Of a stretch of DNA of 57,727 bases, positions 26,436 through 34,828 are shown in pieces; within the stretch, counting starts at the first letter, position 1, and the number at the start of each line of letters is the position of its first letter. The notes below the pieces were generated by a model. It worked only from the letters and a program-made list of their open reading frames with translations, had not been told where the DNA came from and searched no databases. This DNA is from Candidatus Hydrogenedentota bacterium (GTDB taxonomy: Bacteria; Hydrogenedentota; Hydrogenedentia; Hydrogenedentales; JAEUWI01): contig JACPGE010000032.1 in assembly GCA_016182605.1 (NCBI GenBank), forward strand, positions 1-57,727. The letters run 5' to 3'. The translations under genes and the position numbers were made by a program.

Positions 26436-28112
26436 CTACTTCACCAGCTTGCGGTAGCGGCTTCGGCGGTTTTCGAAGAGTTTGGAGCCGAGTTCTTTCA
26501 CGCGCCAGGTTTCGTATTCGCGGTAGTTGCCCTGGAAAAAGCGCACTTCGCCCGAGCCTTCGAATACCAGCAGATGCGTGCAGATGCGATCCAGGAAGAA
26601 CCGGTCGTGGCTGATGACCAGCACGCTGCCGGTGAAGTTCAACAACGCCTCTTCTAACAGACGCAGCGTGTTTACGTCCAAATCATTGGTCGGTTCGTCG
26701 AGCATGAGCACGTTGCCGCCGTCTTTCAGGAGCTTTGCCAGGTTACACCGGTTCCGCTCCCCGCCCGAAAGCTCCGTCGCTTTCTTCTGCTGGTCCGCGC
26801 CTTTGAACCCGAAGCGGGACAGGTAGGCCCGCGCGGGGATTTCCTGTTTGCCGAGCACAATGGGATCGACGCCGCCGGAAACTTCCTCCAGCAGGCTCAC
26901 GTCGCCCGCGATGGCGCTGCGTTCCTGATCCACATAGGACAACTTCACGCTGGAACCCACGACGATCTCGCCGCTGTCGGGTTTTTCCTGGCCCAGGATC
27001 ATGCGCAAGACCGTGGTTTTGCCGGTGCCGTTGGGGCCGACAAAACCCACGATGGCGGCGCGCGGCAGAATAAAGGATAGGTCTTTGTACAGGGTGCGAT
27101 CGCCGAAACTCTTGGTGACGTTTTTGAATTCGATGACCTGCTCGCCCAGCTCCGGACCGGGCGCGATCTGGATCACAGCGGCATCGCGCTGTTGGGAGGC
27201 CTGCTCGCGGGCCACCAGTTGTTCATATTCCGCCAAGCGGCTGCGCGACATCTCCTGCCGATCCGAGTTGCTCATGCGTATCCAGGCCAACTCGTGCTCC
27301 AGCGCCTGCGCCCGCGGCGATCCCTTCTTCTCGCCGTCGGCCAAACGGTTGATCTTCTGTTCCAGCCAGAGGGTGTAGTTCCCCTCCCACGGCACGCCCT
27401 GGCCATGATCCAGTTCCAGGATCCACTTGGTCACGTTGTCCAGGAAATACCGGTCGTGCGTCACGATCAGCACCGTGCCCGGATAGTCGCGCAATTGCTC
27501 CTCCAGCCAGTCCACGGTCTCTGGGTCCAGATGGTTCGTCGGTTCGTCGAGCAGCAGCAGGTCGGGCCGTTCCAGCAGGGCCTTGCAGAGGGCCACGCGG
27601 CGCTTTTCCCCGCCGGAGAGCGTGCCGATCAACTGATCGTCTTCAGGAAGGCACATCGCTTCACTTGCGCGGCTGAGATTCTGATCCAAGCTCCACGCAT
27701 CCGCCGCGTCGAGCTTGTCTTGCAGTTCGCCCATGCGATCCATGGCCTTCTGCATGGCGTCATCGTCGAGCACTTCGCCCAGCTTCGCCGCCACGTCCTC
27801 ATATTCCTTCATCAGCTTCATCGTCTCGCCATAGGCCTGCTCCAGCTCCTGGCGCACCGTGCGCTCTGGATCCAGGATGGGTTCTTGCAGCACGATGCCC
27901 GACTTGTTGCCCTTGGTCAGATCCGCCTGTCCCTGAAACTCCTGATCCATCCCCGCCATAATTTTCAGCACCGTGGACTTCCCGGAGCCGTTGGCCCCAA
28001 CGATGCCGATCTTTGCCCCGGGGTAAAAACACAGATTGATGTCTTTCAACACCTGCTTTTGCCCGTAAAACTTGTTCAGGCCCAGCATGGTGAATATAAA
28101 CTTGTCCGCCAT
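26436..28112 (-). CDS. ettA: energy-dependent translational throttle protein EttA (ABC-F)
   Basis: A 558-residue protein with two ABC cassettes and no membrane part. Walker A motifs are GANGSGKS and GPNGTGKT; signatures LSGGEKRRVALCKALL and LSGGERNRCNLAKLL; Walker B LLLLDEPTNHLD and VLMLDEPTNDLD. The linker between cassettes (the P-site tRNA-interaction motif region) and the start MADKFIFTMLGLNKFYG are those of EttA, which gates the first translation cycle in response to ADP/ATP. Normal length. ATG at 28112. Confidence 0.95.
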   Translation of the reverse strand: MADKFIFTMLGLNKFYGQKQVLKDINLCFYPGAKIGIVGANGSGKSTVLKIMAGMDQEFQGQADLTKGNKSGIVLQEPILDPERTVRQELEQAYGETMKLMKEYEDVAAKLGEVLDDDAMQKAMDRMGELQDKLDAADAWSLDQNLSRASEAMCLPEDDQLIGTLSGGEKRRVALCKALLERPDLLLLDEPTNHLDPETVDWLEEQLRDYPGTVLIVTHDRYFLDNVTKWILELDHGQGVPWEGNYTLWLEQKINRLADGEKKGSPRAQALEHELAWIRMSNSDRQEMSRSRLAEYEQLVAREQASQQRDAAVIQIAPGPELGEQVIEFKNVTKSFGDRTLYKDLSFILPRAAIVGFVGPNGTGKTTVLRMILGQEKPDSGEIVVGSSVKLSYVDQERSAIAGDVSLLEEVSGGVDPIVLGKQEIPARAYLSRFGFKGADQQKKATELSGGERNRCNLAKLLKDGGNVLMLDEPTNDLDVNTLRLLEEALLNFTGSVLVISHDRFFLDRICTHLLVFEGSGEVRFFQGNYREYETWRVKELGSKLFENRRSRYRKLVK

Positions 28113-28381
28113 AAATTCGCTTTCTGAAAAGGGCCATGCCCTCTGCCTTGTCAACCTGGTGGAGTGCCGCGCCGGACGGCGGGCGCCCTATGATGCCATT
28201 GGAACGCGGTTGAGAGCAAGACGCGGGGATGCCGGGCATGACGGTGAGGGTATGTATTGATCGTAGACGGCGCCGCCCAGCCGTGTGCTATCCTATGTCC
28301 GCGCTGCCCGCTTCCGGGCGGCTCAACAACTTCCCCGGAACCCAATGCCCTCGCTGCATTCATTGAAATCATGGAACACTT

Positions 28382-30166
28382 ATGTCTGATCGAAAACTAT
28401 TCGGCATACTCTTAATTGCCCTGGCCGGCGTTGCCGTTCTCCTCGAATTGGGCCGCATGGAGGTCTACACGGAAAACGAAGGGCAGCGCCTTGCGCCCCC
28501 CGCGGAGATGCTCCGCTCGGGTGACTTCGTCATTCCCACGCTCAATGGCGAGATTTACCTGGCCAAGCCACCGCTGCTCTACTGGACGATTGCAGGGTTC
28601 TACACTGCGGCCGGCGCGATCACTCCGTTCCTCGGCCGGCTCCCCGTCGCCCTCAGCGCCGTCCTGCTCGCGTTCCTGATCTACCGCTTCGCGGCGCGCC
28701 ATGGCAGCCCGCGCATCGGGCAGTTTACTGCGCTTGGCCTGCTGGCCTCCCCGTACTTCCTCGAACGGGCCCGCTGGGCCGAACTCGACACGCCCCTGTT
28801 GCTCACGACCTTTCTGGCGATCGCCCTGCTCTACGAGGCCTGGCAGGCAGACAGCGCTTCGCGGAGACTGGCATTCGCGGTGGCCTCGGGCGCCGCACTG
28901 GCCGCCGCCGCCCTGTTGAAGGGCCCGGTGCCCTACCTTTTCGTTGGCGCGGCGCTGCTGGCGCGCATCCTCGTGGAAAGTACGCGTCTCGATCAGACCA
29001 TAAAACGCCTGATGCAGTGGACCGTGATCTGCATCGTCATCGAGGCCGTGCGCCTTCTGCTGCGCGTCCCGTTCCCTTTTGTGCTGGCCGCCGCCGTGCT
29101 CGGGTGGCTCGTGCTCCTGGTGCGTGATGCGCGCCACGCGGTGTGGCCGCAGTTGCGCCTTGCGTTGATCGCCCTTGTGGTCAGCGTGGCGCTCGTGGCG
29201 CCCTGGGCCGCTGCCGTGCTCTCGCGGCTCGACTGGGCCTTCCTGAACACGCTGCTCCACAGTGAAGTCGTGGATCGCACGCACACCGCCACGGAGATTA
29301 ATTCCGGCAGCCCGTTCTACTACCTCATCGCATTGCCGGTCATGCTGCTGCCCCTGGGCCTGCTGTTGCCCTTTCATTTCTCCCGCACCCTCTGGCAGGA
29401 AGAAGGCCTCTTCTATCGCTTCTGTGTGCTTCTGGGCTGGCTCAACCTGGCCACTTTTTCCCTGATTGCGGGCAAGGAATACGAGTACGTGATGCCGGCC
29501 GCGCCCTTCTTGCTGATCGCCTCGGCCACGACACTTGCGCGCAGCGCGGAAGGCGACACCACACGGGAGCGCTGGATCGTTTACTGGCGGCGCTTCGGAA
29601 CCGGGCTCTTCTCCTTCGCTGCTGTGGGGCTGGCGATCTGGACGGCGATTGAAGAATTTCATCCCCTCCTGCTTGTGGAAACCGCGGTGCTGGGCGCGAT
29701 CGCGTTGCTCGTTCTGTACAGCACCTTCGTGCGCACCCGCATTCCAGAGAGCGGTGTGCGGATTCTCATGGCGGGCGTGCTGGTGGTCACCTCAGCCTTG
29801 TTAACCCGCTCCTTTCACTACACTGGCGATAGAACGCCGCGAGAGATCGGCACGCTCTGCGGCGATCTCAAGCGCGAAGGCTTTACGGTGGAGAGTTCCG
29901 ACATCTTCGCCTCCGTGGCCTTCTACACGGCCATTCCGATTGTGGAAGACATCAACCCCGAGTCTGTGGTTGCGAAGATGAACGGTGACACTCCGTACTT
30001 CTACCTCACGCGGGAGAAATTTCTTCAGGCATTCAAGGGCAAGGATGACCAGGTGGAAGAATTGGTGCTTTCGGGTCCGTTCACGAACAAGGATCTGGTC
30101 TTGATCGGCAATGCGGCCGCGCGAGAGGCCTTCTCCAAACGCGCAGACTCCGCGAGTCCGGAGTGA
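28382..30166 (+). CDS. GT39/ArnT-family glycosyltransferase, membrane
   Basis: A 594-residue polytopic protein with about twelve helices. The N-terminal periplasmic loop has ENEGQRLAPPAEML, then DFVIPTLNGEIYLAKPPLLYW, the signature of the GT39/GT83 (PMT/ArnT) superfamily that transfers sugars from polyprenyl-phosphate carriers to lipid A or proteins in the periplasm. A soluble C-terminal part (about 480-594) follows the last helix. The Nudix gene follows 14 bases downstream. Acceptor unknown. Confidence 0.85.
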   Translation: MSDRKLFGILLIALAGVAVLLELGRMEVYTENEGQRLAPPAEMLRSGDFVIPTLNGEIYLAKPPLLYWTIAGFYTAAGAITPFLGRLPVALSAVLLAFLIYRFAARHGSPRIGQFTALGLLASPYFLERARWAELDTPLLLTTFLAIALLYEAWQADSASRRLAFAVASGAALAAAALLKGPVPYLFVGAALLARILVESTRLDQTIKRLMQWTVICIVIEAVRLLLRVPFPFVLAAAVLGWLVLLVRDARHAVWPQLRLALIALVVSVALVAPWAAAVLSRLDWAFLNTLLHSEVVDRTHTATEINSGSPFYYLIALPVMLLPLGLLLPFHFSRTLWQEEGLFYRFCVLLGWLNLATFSLIAGKEYEYVMPAAPFLLIASATTLARSAEGDTTRERWIVYWRRFGTGLFSFAAVGLAIWTAIEEFHPLLLVETAVLGAIALLVLYSTFVRTRIPESGVRILMAGVLVVTSALLTRSFHYTGDRTPREIGTLCGDLKREGFTVESSDIFASVAFYTAIPIVEDINPESVVAKMNGDTPYFYLTREKFLQAFKGKDDQVEELVLSGPFTNKDLVLIGNAAAREAFSKRADSASPE

Positions 30167-30180
30167 AAGGACGGTGCAGC

Positions 30181-30720
30181 ATGACCATTGAAATTCTTGC
30201 GGAGGGGCGCTTCGGGCGCTTTGTGCGCGACGGCAGCTACGAGTTCGTCCAGCGCACCGGATGCACGGGAGTGGTCTCCATCGTGGCGCTGACCGACACC
30301 GAAGAACTGATTTTTGTGGAGCAATACCGACGGCCCGTGGATCGTCGCACCATCGAATTGGTGGCGGGGCTTGTGGGCGATGAAGTGGGCACGGAGTCGC
30401 TGTTGGAGGCCGCGCGCCGCGAGTTGCTTGAAGAGGCCGGGTACCATGCGCGCCAGATCGAGCCGCTCTTCGTAGGGCCGTCTGCGGGCGGCATCCTTTC
30501 GAGCATCGTGAACTACTACTTCGCGTGGGACCTGGAGCAGCGCCACAACGGCGGCGGCGTTGAAGGCGAAGGCATCACGGTCCATCATGTGCCCCTGAAA
30601 GACGCCTATGAATGGCTCCTGGAACAATCGCGAACGGAGGTTCTCGTCGACCCCAAAGTCTTCCTCGGGATCGCAGCGGCGGAGAGGAACCGGCACCGCC
30701 TGTCCAAGGCATGGCGATGA
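30181..30720 (+). CDS. Nudix hydrolase, ADP-ribose pyrophosphatase type
   Basis: A 179-residue protein with a complete Nudix box: GDEVGTESLLEAARRELLEEAG (G-x5-E-x7-RELxEEAG), here shown in part as AARRELLEEAG near residue 85. The N-terminal VVSIVALTDTEELIFVEQYR and the strand after the box fit the ADP-ribose/NDP-sugar group. The ATG at 30181 follows AAAGGACGG; a GTG at 30163 overlaps the upstream stop. Co-transcribed with the GT39 gene; it might recycle nucleotide-sugars. Confidence 0.9.
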   Translation: MTIEILAEGRFGRFVRDGSYEFVQRTGCTGVVSIVALTDTEELIFVEQYRRPVDRRTIELVAGLVGDEVGTESLLEAARRELLEEAGYHARQIEPLFVGPSAGGILSSIVNYYFAWDLEQRHNGGGVEGEGITVHHVPLKDAYEWLLEQSRTEVLVDPKVFLGIAAAERNRHRLSKAWR

Positions 30721-30785
30721 AGGGCAACAAGTCACGCCGTTTCTCTCCAGGATCGCTCCTGCGAAAATCTCACAAGATACCCGTT

Positions 30786-31592
30786 CTACATGCTCCGTAG
30801 ATTTTCCGCCTCGATCATAAGTCCCATGGACTGAAGCATATCCGCCATGAATATCTGAATCTCACCATCGTAACGCCTCGAGAATATGCAACTGTACTGC
30901 GCATCACGACAGAGAGCAAGCTTTTCCAGATGGCTGGCCGTTTTCACAAACGCCCCTATTTTTGCCAAGTCTTTTGCCCCATCGCCATTGAAATCGTACC
31001 TGCGCGGCTCTTTGCCTGCTTCCAGTGTGCCAACGATCCCAAGTCCGTCCAACGTTTCAATGCAGATTTCTCGTTTTCGTTCTGCCCGGACAGCCTCGAT
31101 GGAAGCATAGACACTCGCGGGTTCCTCCAACGTGAACCGGTCCATTATCGCCGAACTCAATAGATTTGCAGCTTTCAAGTGCTCATCACTGTCCAACCAG
31201 ACATTTACAATCTCATCAAGCCATTCGTTCTCGGGAATTGAGAAATCTACGTACTCTAGCTTCTCAGCATCTCTCACTTTGCACACAATGGCCAAGAAAT
31301 TGTAGATGTCACGCGCGACAACGTTGAGTGGCGGGTCATCCATGGGGCTAACGCACACAATCGGCGCTTTCGAGAGGTCGGTAGTCTTCCCATAGTCGGT
31401 CAGAAACCCAAAATGAATTCCATCCCCGCCGGTACAGGCAAACGGTACTAAATCCGCGGGAGTAATCATATACCGGCAATAATCGAGTGCTATGTAGAAA
31501 CCCAATGTCGCAAGCCCATGGAACTCCTCATACTCCTTGTCAATCTGCTCCAGCTCTTGAATGACCGCAGGCATCCCATAATTTATGCCCAT
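30786..31592 (-). CDS. SUKH/SMI1-like protein, uncertain
   Basis: A 268-residue acidic cytoplasmic protein. The segment LVPFACTGGDGIHFGFLTDYG followed by APIVCVSPMD and VVARDIYNFLAIV resembles SMI1/KNR4 (SUKH) proteins, which often act as immunity proteins for toxins; the match is by pattern only. GGAG lies 7 bases before the ATG at 31592. It stands apart from its neighbours in function and has lower GC than they do, which would fit a transferred immunity-type gene. No toxin gene is visible next to it. Confidence 0.5.
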   Translation of the reverse strand: MGINYGMPAVIQELEQIDKEYEEFHGLATLGFYIALDYCRYMITPADLVPFACTGGDGIHFGFLTDYGKTTDLSKAPIVCVSPMDDPPLNVVARDIYNFLAIVCKVRDAEKLEYVDFSIPENEWLDEIVNVWLDSDEHLKAANLLSSAIMDRFTLEEPASVYASIEAVRAERKREICIETLDGLGIVGTLEAGKEPRRYDFNGDGAKDLAKIGAFVKTASHLEKLALCRDAQYSCIFSRRYDGEIQIFMADMLQSMGLMIEAENLRSM

Positions 31593-31711
31593 TCCTGAAC
31601 TCCGGCATGTTGCTCGCCACCGAAACGCCGATTGGATATCCACCACTGTTAATAGCAGGCCTGGGCCAATACGACTTCGTGCGAGACAAAGGGTGGCAAC
31701 TCGTCGGGGGC

Positions 31712-32500
31712 CTATTCAAAGCTGGAAAAATCCGGTGCACGCCGCATCGCGAAGGCTTGGAACGCTTCCGCTGCTTCGGGCGAGACCAGCCGCGCGGCGA
31801 ATTCTTCCCCTTCGCGTTTCAGGCGCGCCTCAAGCACGTCATGCTGGCCTTCGCGCATGAGTTGCTTCGTAATGCGGATCGAGGCCGGCGCCTTCTCCGC
31901 CAGTTTTTCCGCCTTGGCCCATGCGGCCTCTTGCAGGGTCTCACTCGAATGCTCCACATTGGCCAGCCCAATGGCGACGGCCTGCACCGCGTTGAAGGGC
32001 TCGCAAAGAAGGAGATACTCCGCCGCGCGCGCGTGCCCCAGCAGGCCGGGCAAGAGCAAGCTCGACGCTGCCTCTGGACACAGCCCCAGGTCGACAAAGG
32101 GCATCTGGAAACGGGCATTTGCGCCGGCGTATACCAGATCGCAATGCAGCAGCATCGTGGTGCCTATCCCGATCGCATGGCCGTCTACGGCGGCCACAAT
32201 CGGCTTGGGAAACGTGACGATTGCCTTGAGGAAGCGCCCCACAGGTCCGTCCGCATCGGTGTTGGGTGCGTTCATGAAGTCCAGCACGTCATTGCCGCTG
32301 GTGAATATCCCGCTCACGCCGGTGATGTAGACCACCCGAATCTGGCCATCGGTTACGGCGCTGCCGAGCGCATCCGCCATTTGCGTGTACATGGCGCGGG
32401 TGATGGCATTCTTTTTTTCCGGACGGTTCATCTCTATCTTGAGGATGTGCCCGTGGATGCTGGTAAGGATGTGATCTTCTATTGCCGTCGTGTCTGCCAT
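31712..32500 (-). CDS. enoyl-CoA hydratase/isomerase family protein
   Basis: A 262-residue crotonase-fold protein. The oxyanion-hole loops are present: GIFTSGNDVLDF and DGHAIGIGTTMLLHCDLVYA. MPFVDLGLCPEAASSLLLP carries the Glu used by isomerase-type members, so a delta3-delta2-enoyl-CoA isomerase is more likely than a plain hydratase. It acts on acyl-CoA in fatty acid breakdown. The ATG at 32500 follows AAAGGG. The frame is open to 33457 but that is antisense-like overlap with the SGNH gene. Confidence 0.88.
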   Translation of the reverse strand: MADTTAIEDHILTSIHGHILKIEMNRPEKKNAITRAMYTQMADALGSAVTDGQIRVVYITGVSGIFTSGNDVLDFMNAPNTDADGPVGRFLKAIVTFPKPIVAAVDGHAIGIGTTMLLHCDLVYAGANARFQMPFVDLGLCPEAASSLLLPGLLGHARAAEYLLLCEPFNAVQAVAIGLANVEHSSETLQEAAWAKAEKLAEKAPASIRITKQLMREGQHDVLEARLKREGEEFAARLVSPEAAEAFQAFAMRRAPDFSSFE

Positions 32501-32556
32501 GGCGCTGCCCTTTCTACGTGGTGGCCGGGATTCTACTGAAGTGCGGGGCGCGCTGT

Positions 32557-33696
32557 CTATTTCAAGATTTCCGCCAGCGCATCGCCAATCGCGATAGCCT
32601 GGCGATGAAAGCCCAGATCCGTGGGATGGACCCCGTCCACCGTCGCCTCGCCATCGTCCCCGAGCAGGGCGTCGCACGGCAGGTAATGCAGGCCTGAAAT
32701 ACCTTCGTCTTTCAAAGCCTGATAGGCCGCCTTCAGGTTTTCGTTGTTCTGCTGGTAGCGGCTCCCGCGCTCGGCGTCGATCCACCCATGCTGATAGATG
32801 ATGTGTTCCACCAGCAGGATCGGCGTATCGGGGCGCGCGGCACGGAGGGCGCGCACAAAGGGTGCCACACGCTCCTGGCTTTCCCCCGGCTTCAGATTGG
32901 GCAGGCAATCCAGCACATACACCGCGGGATCGAGTTCGCCAAGCAGGCCGGCCATGGCCGGTTCCATGCGCCCGTTGCCAGAGAAGCCCAGGTTGATGGT
33001 TTCGCGGTGCAGGCGCCGGCCGATGAGCGCAGGGTAGGCCATGCCCGGCCGCGAAGCGCAACCGCCCTGGGTGATTGAGGTGCCGTAAAACAAAATGGGC
33101 TTCGCGGAGGCCTCCGGGCGCGCTGGCGCCGTCGTCAGTTCCGCGCCGGACTCGATGCCGATCAGCACCGGCTCGACGCCGTTGTAGAGGGGGAGATACA
33201 GCAGGTACTCGTGGACGCCCTCGGGCGCATCGGCGAGCAGTTCCACGCTGTTTTCCGGGAACTCCGTGGGGCGTCCGCCAGCCGCCCAGCGCCAGGCGCC
33301 GCCGTCGAGGAGGTAGAGATCGACTCCGCTCACGCCGGTGGCGGGCATGTGCGGCATCGCCAGGTTTTCGAAGCGAAGCTTCCACTTCGCATTGATGCGG
33401 CGTGCATTGGTCTGGAACCGGATCGCCATGCCCGCGCTGTGGTGCGAAAGACTCCACACCGGGTCCGGCACCACCCCTTCTGCCTTCGACGGCAGGCGGT
33501 CATAGGGCGCCGCCACCTCCTTCCAGCCACGCCCCTCGACCCCCAGGAGCTGGGCATCGTACCACTGCAAGTCATCCCCCGCTGCGGCAATGGCCATATC
33601 CGGATCGATGCGGCGCACATCGGGCGCTTCTTGCGCGGCGGCAGTGCCAAGAACAACAAGCATCAGGGCGGGCAACAACAGACAGCGGACGTACAT
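32557..33696 (-). CDS. secreted SGNH hydrolase with N-terminal accessory domain
   Basis: A 379-residue protein with a signal peptide (about 1-21). Residues about 25-190 form a beta-sandwich of the SGNH-hydrolase N-terminal type (DDLQWYDAQLLGVEGRGW, MAIRFQTNARRINAKWKL). The catalytic part begins with FYGTSITQGGC (Ser nucleophile), followed by NLGFSGNG (block II), a block III region and DGVHPTDLGF (catalytic Asp-His). Members act as acetyl- or carboxylesterases on polysaccharides. GGAGGAG lies 8 bases before the start. Located 26 bases downstream of the macrodomain gene. Confidence 0.87.
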   Translation of the reverse strand: MYVRCLLLPALMLVVLGTAAAQEAPDVRRIDPDMAIAAAGDDLQWYDAQLLGVEGRGWKEVAAPYDRLPSKAEGVVPDPVWSLSHHSAGMAIRFQTNARRINAKWKLRFENLAMPHMPATGVSGVDLYLLDGGAWRWAAGGRPTEFPENSVELLADAPEGVHEYLLYLPLYNGVEPVLIGIESGAELTTAPARPEASAKPILFYGTSITQGGCASRPGMAYPALIGRRLHRETINLGFSGNGRMEPAMAGLLGELDPAVYVLDCLPNLKPGESQERVAPFVRALRAARPDTPILLVEHIIYQHGWIDAERGSRYQQNNENLKAAYQALKDEGISGLHYLPCDALLGDDGEATVDGVHPTDLGFHRQAIAIGDALAEILK

Positions 33697-33722
33697 GAGT
33701 GGACTCCTCCCTCGGGCGCGGG

Positions 33723-34247
33723 TTATTCCTCAAGTGCCCGGGAGTAGCTATCGTATACGTCTTGGCTGAACAGGACAAACCGGACGATCTCGATGCTGCT
33801 GCCTTCTTCGAGGACGTGGCGCACTTCGCCGATGGCAATGCGGGCCGCCGCAGGGACGGGGTAACCGTATACGCCGCAACTGATGGCGGGGAATGCAATG
33901 GACTTGAGGCCAAGTTCCTGTGCCAGTCTCAGGCTGCGGCGATGACAGCGCGCAAGCAATTCGGGCTCGCCGTGGGTACCGTCACGGTAAATCGGGCCCA
34001 CCGTATGTATCACGTAGCGCGCGGGCAGATTGCCGCCGGTGGTAAACTTGGCATCCCCTGTCTCGCAGCCGTTCAGGAGCCGGCAGGCGGCCAGAATTGC
34101 CGGCCCGCCCGCGCGGTGGATCGCCCCATCCACACCGCCGCCGCCAAGAAGCGTCGTGTTGGCGGCATTCACGATCGCGTCCACCCGCTGCAGGGTGAGG
34201 TCCCCCAGTACTGCCTCCGCGCGACAGGCGCCGAAATCACGCCACAT
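33723..34247 (-). CDS. macrodomain protein (O-acetyl-ADP-ribose deacetylase type)
   Basis: A 174-residue macrodomain. It shows DAIVNAANTTLLGGGGVDGAIHRAGG (the ADP-ribose loop, Asn-Ala-Ala-Asn and the Gly-rich loop), GGNLPARYVIHTVGP and FPAISCGVYGYP. These proteins hydrolyse O-acetyl-ADP-ribose or remove ADP-ribose from targets. The start at 34247 has GGAGG 9 bases upstream; the frame extends to 34289 without a site. It lies beyond the fliS terminator. Confidence 0.9.
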   Translation of the reverse strand: MWRDFGACRAEAVLGDLTLQRVDAIVNAANTTLLGGGGVDGAIHRAGGPAILAACRLLNGCETGDAKFTTGGNLPARYVIHTVGPIYRDGTHGEPELLARCHRRSLRLAQELGLKSIAFPAISCGVYGYPVPAAARIAIGEVRHVLEEGSSIEIVRFVLFSQDVYDSYSRALEE

Positions 34248-34265
34248 TGTGCGCACCCTCCATAC

Positions 34266-34310
34266 GGAAAAGGCCCCCTGTGCCGGCATACCTGCCAGCG
34301 CCGGGGGCCT
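34266..34310 (-). terminator. rho-independent terminator after fliS
   Basis: Read leftward: AGGCCCCC (34303-34310) pairs with GGGGGCCT (34271-34278) around a 24-base loop that itself can fold (GCTGGC / GCCGGC), and is followed by TTTTCC. It starts 20 bases after the fliS stop. Confidence 0.75.
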
Positions 34311-34329
34311 GAAACATAGAACGAATGGT

Positions 34330-34776
34330 TTAACTTTGGATGTTCAACACGGCCGCGCCATGCTGATTGATGGGCTGGATCGCGGGGATCTCTTCGGTCT
34401 TGCTGATCGAGGCGAAGGCTTCTTCCCACGTGTCCCGCATCTCGGTCATGAGGCGCACGCACTCATCGATGGGCGCGGCGTTCTTCTTCACGTTGGCCTG
34501 AATGAGCAAATGCTGGAAGTACTCATAGAGCCGATCCAGATCAAGCGCCACAGGATGGGCCTTCATGTCCAATGCGCTGCGCAATTCCGCAATAATATCC
34601 TGCGCGCGGATCAGGTTGTTGTGGACGGTTTCCGCCTTGCCGCGCGAAAGCTGGCGCTTCGCTTCTTCGGCGCGTTTGATTGCGCCGTTGAAGAGCATCA
34701 CCACCAGTTTCCCCTGGGAAGCGGTCTCCACATTGACCTTCGTGTACGCATTCAATCTGGACGCGGATGCAGTCAT
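34330..34776 (-). CDS. fliS: flagellar export chaperone FliS
   Basis: A 148-residue helical protein with the FliS pattern: LNAYTKVNVETASQGKLVVML near the N-terminus and LYEYFQHLLIQANVKKN in the centre. FliS binds the C-terminus of flagellin in the cytoplasm and keeps it unfolded for export. GAGGAG (34785-34790) is 8 bases from the ATG at 34776 but only 2 from one at 34782, so 34776 is used. Follows fliD by 52 bases. Confidence 0.92.
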   Translation of the reverse strand: MTASASRLNAYTKVNVETASQGKLVVMLFNGAIKRAEEAKRQLSRGKAETVHNNLIRAQDIIAELRSALDMKAHPVALDLDRLYEYFQHLLIQANVKKNAAPIDECVRLMTEMRDTWEEAFASISKTEEIPAIQPINQHGAAVLNIQS

Positions 34777-34828
34777 GGGCATTACTCCTCAGTGGTGCTA
34801 TGGACAGTATACACGATCTTCGCGCCGC

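Noticed and set aside
32501..33457. N-terminal extension of the enoyl-CoA hydratase frame
   Set aside because: It overlaps the SGNH hydrolase gene in another frame and lacks any crotonase feature; the ATG at 32500 has its own ribosome binding site.
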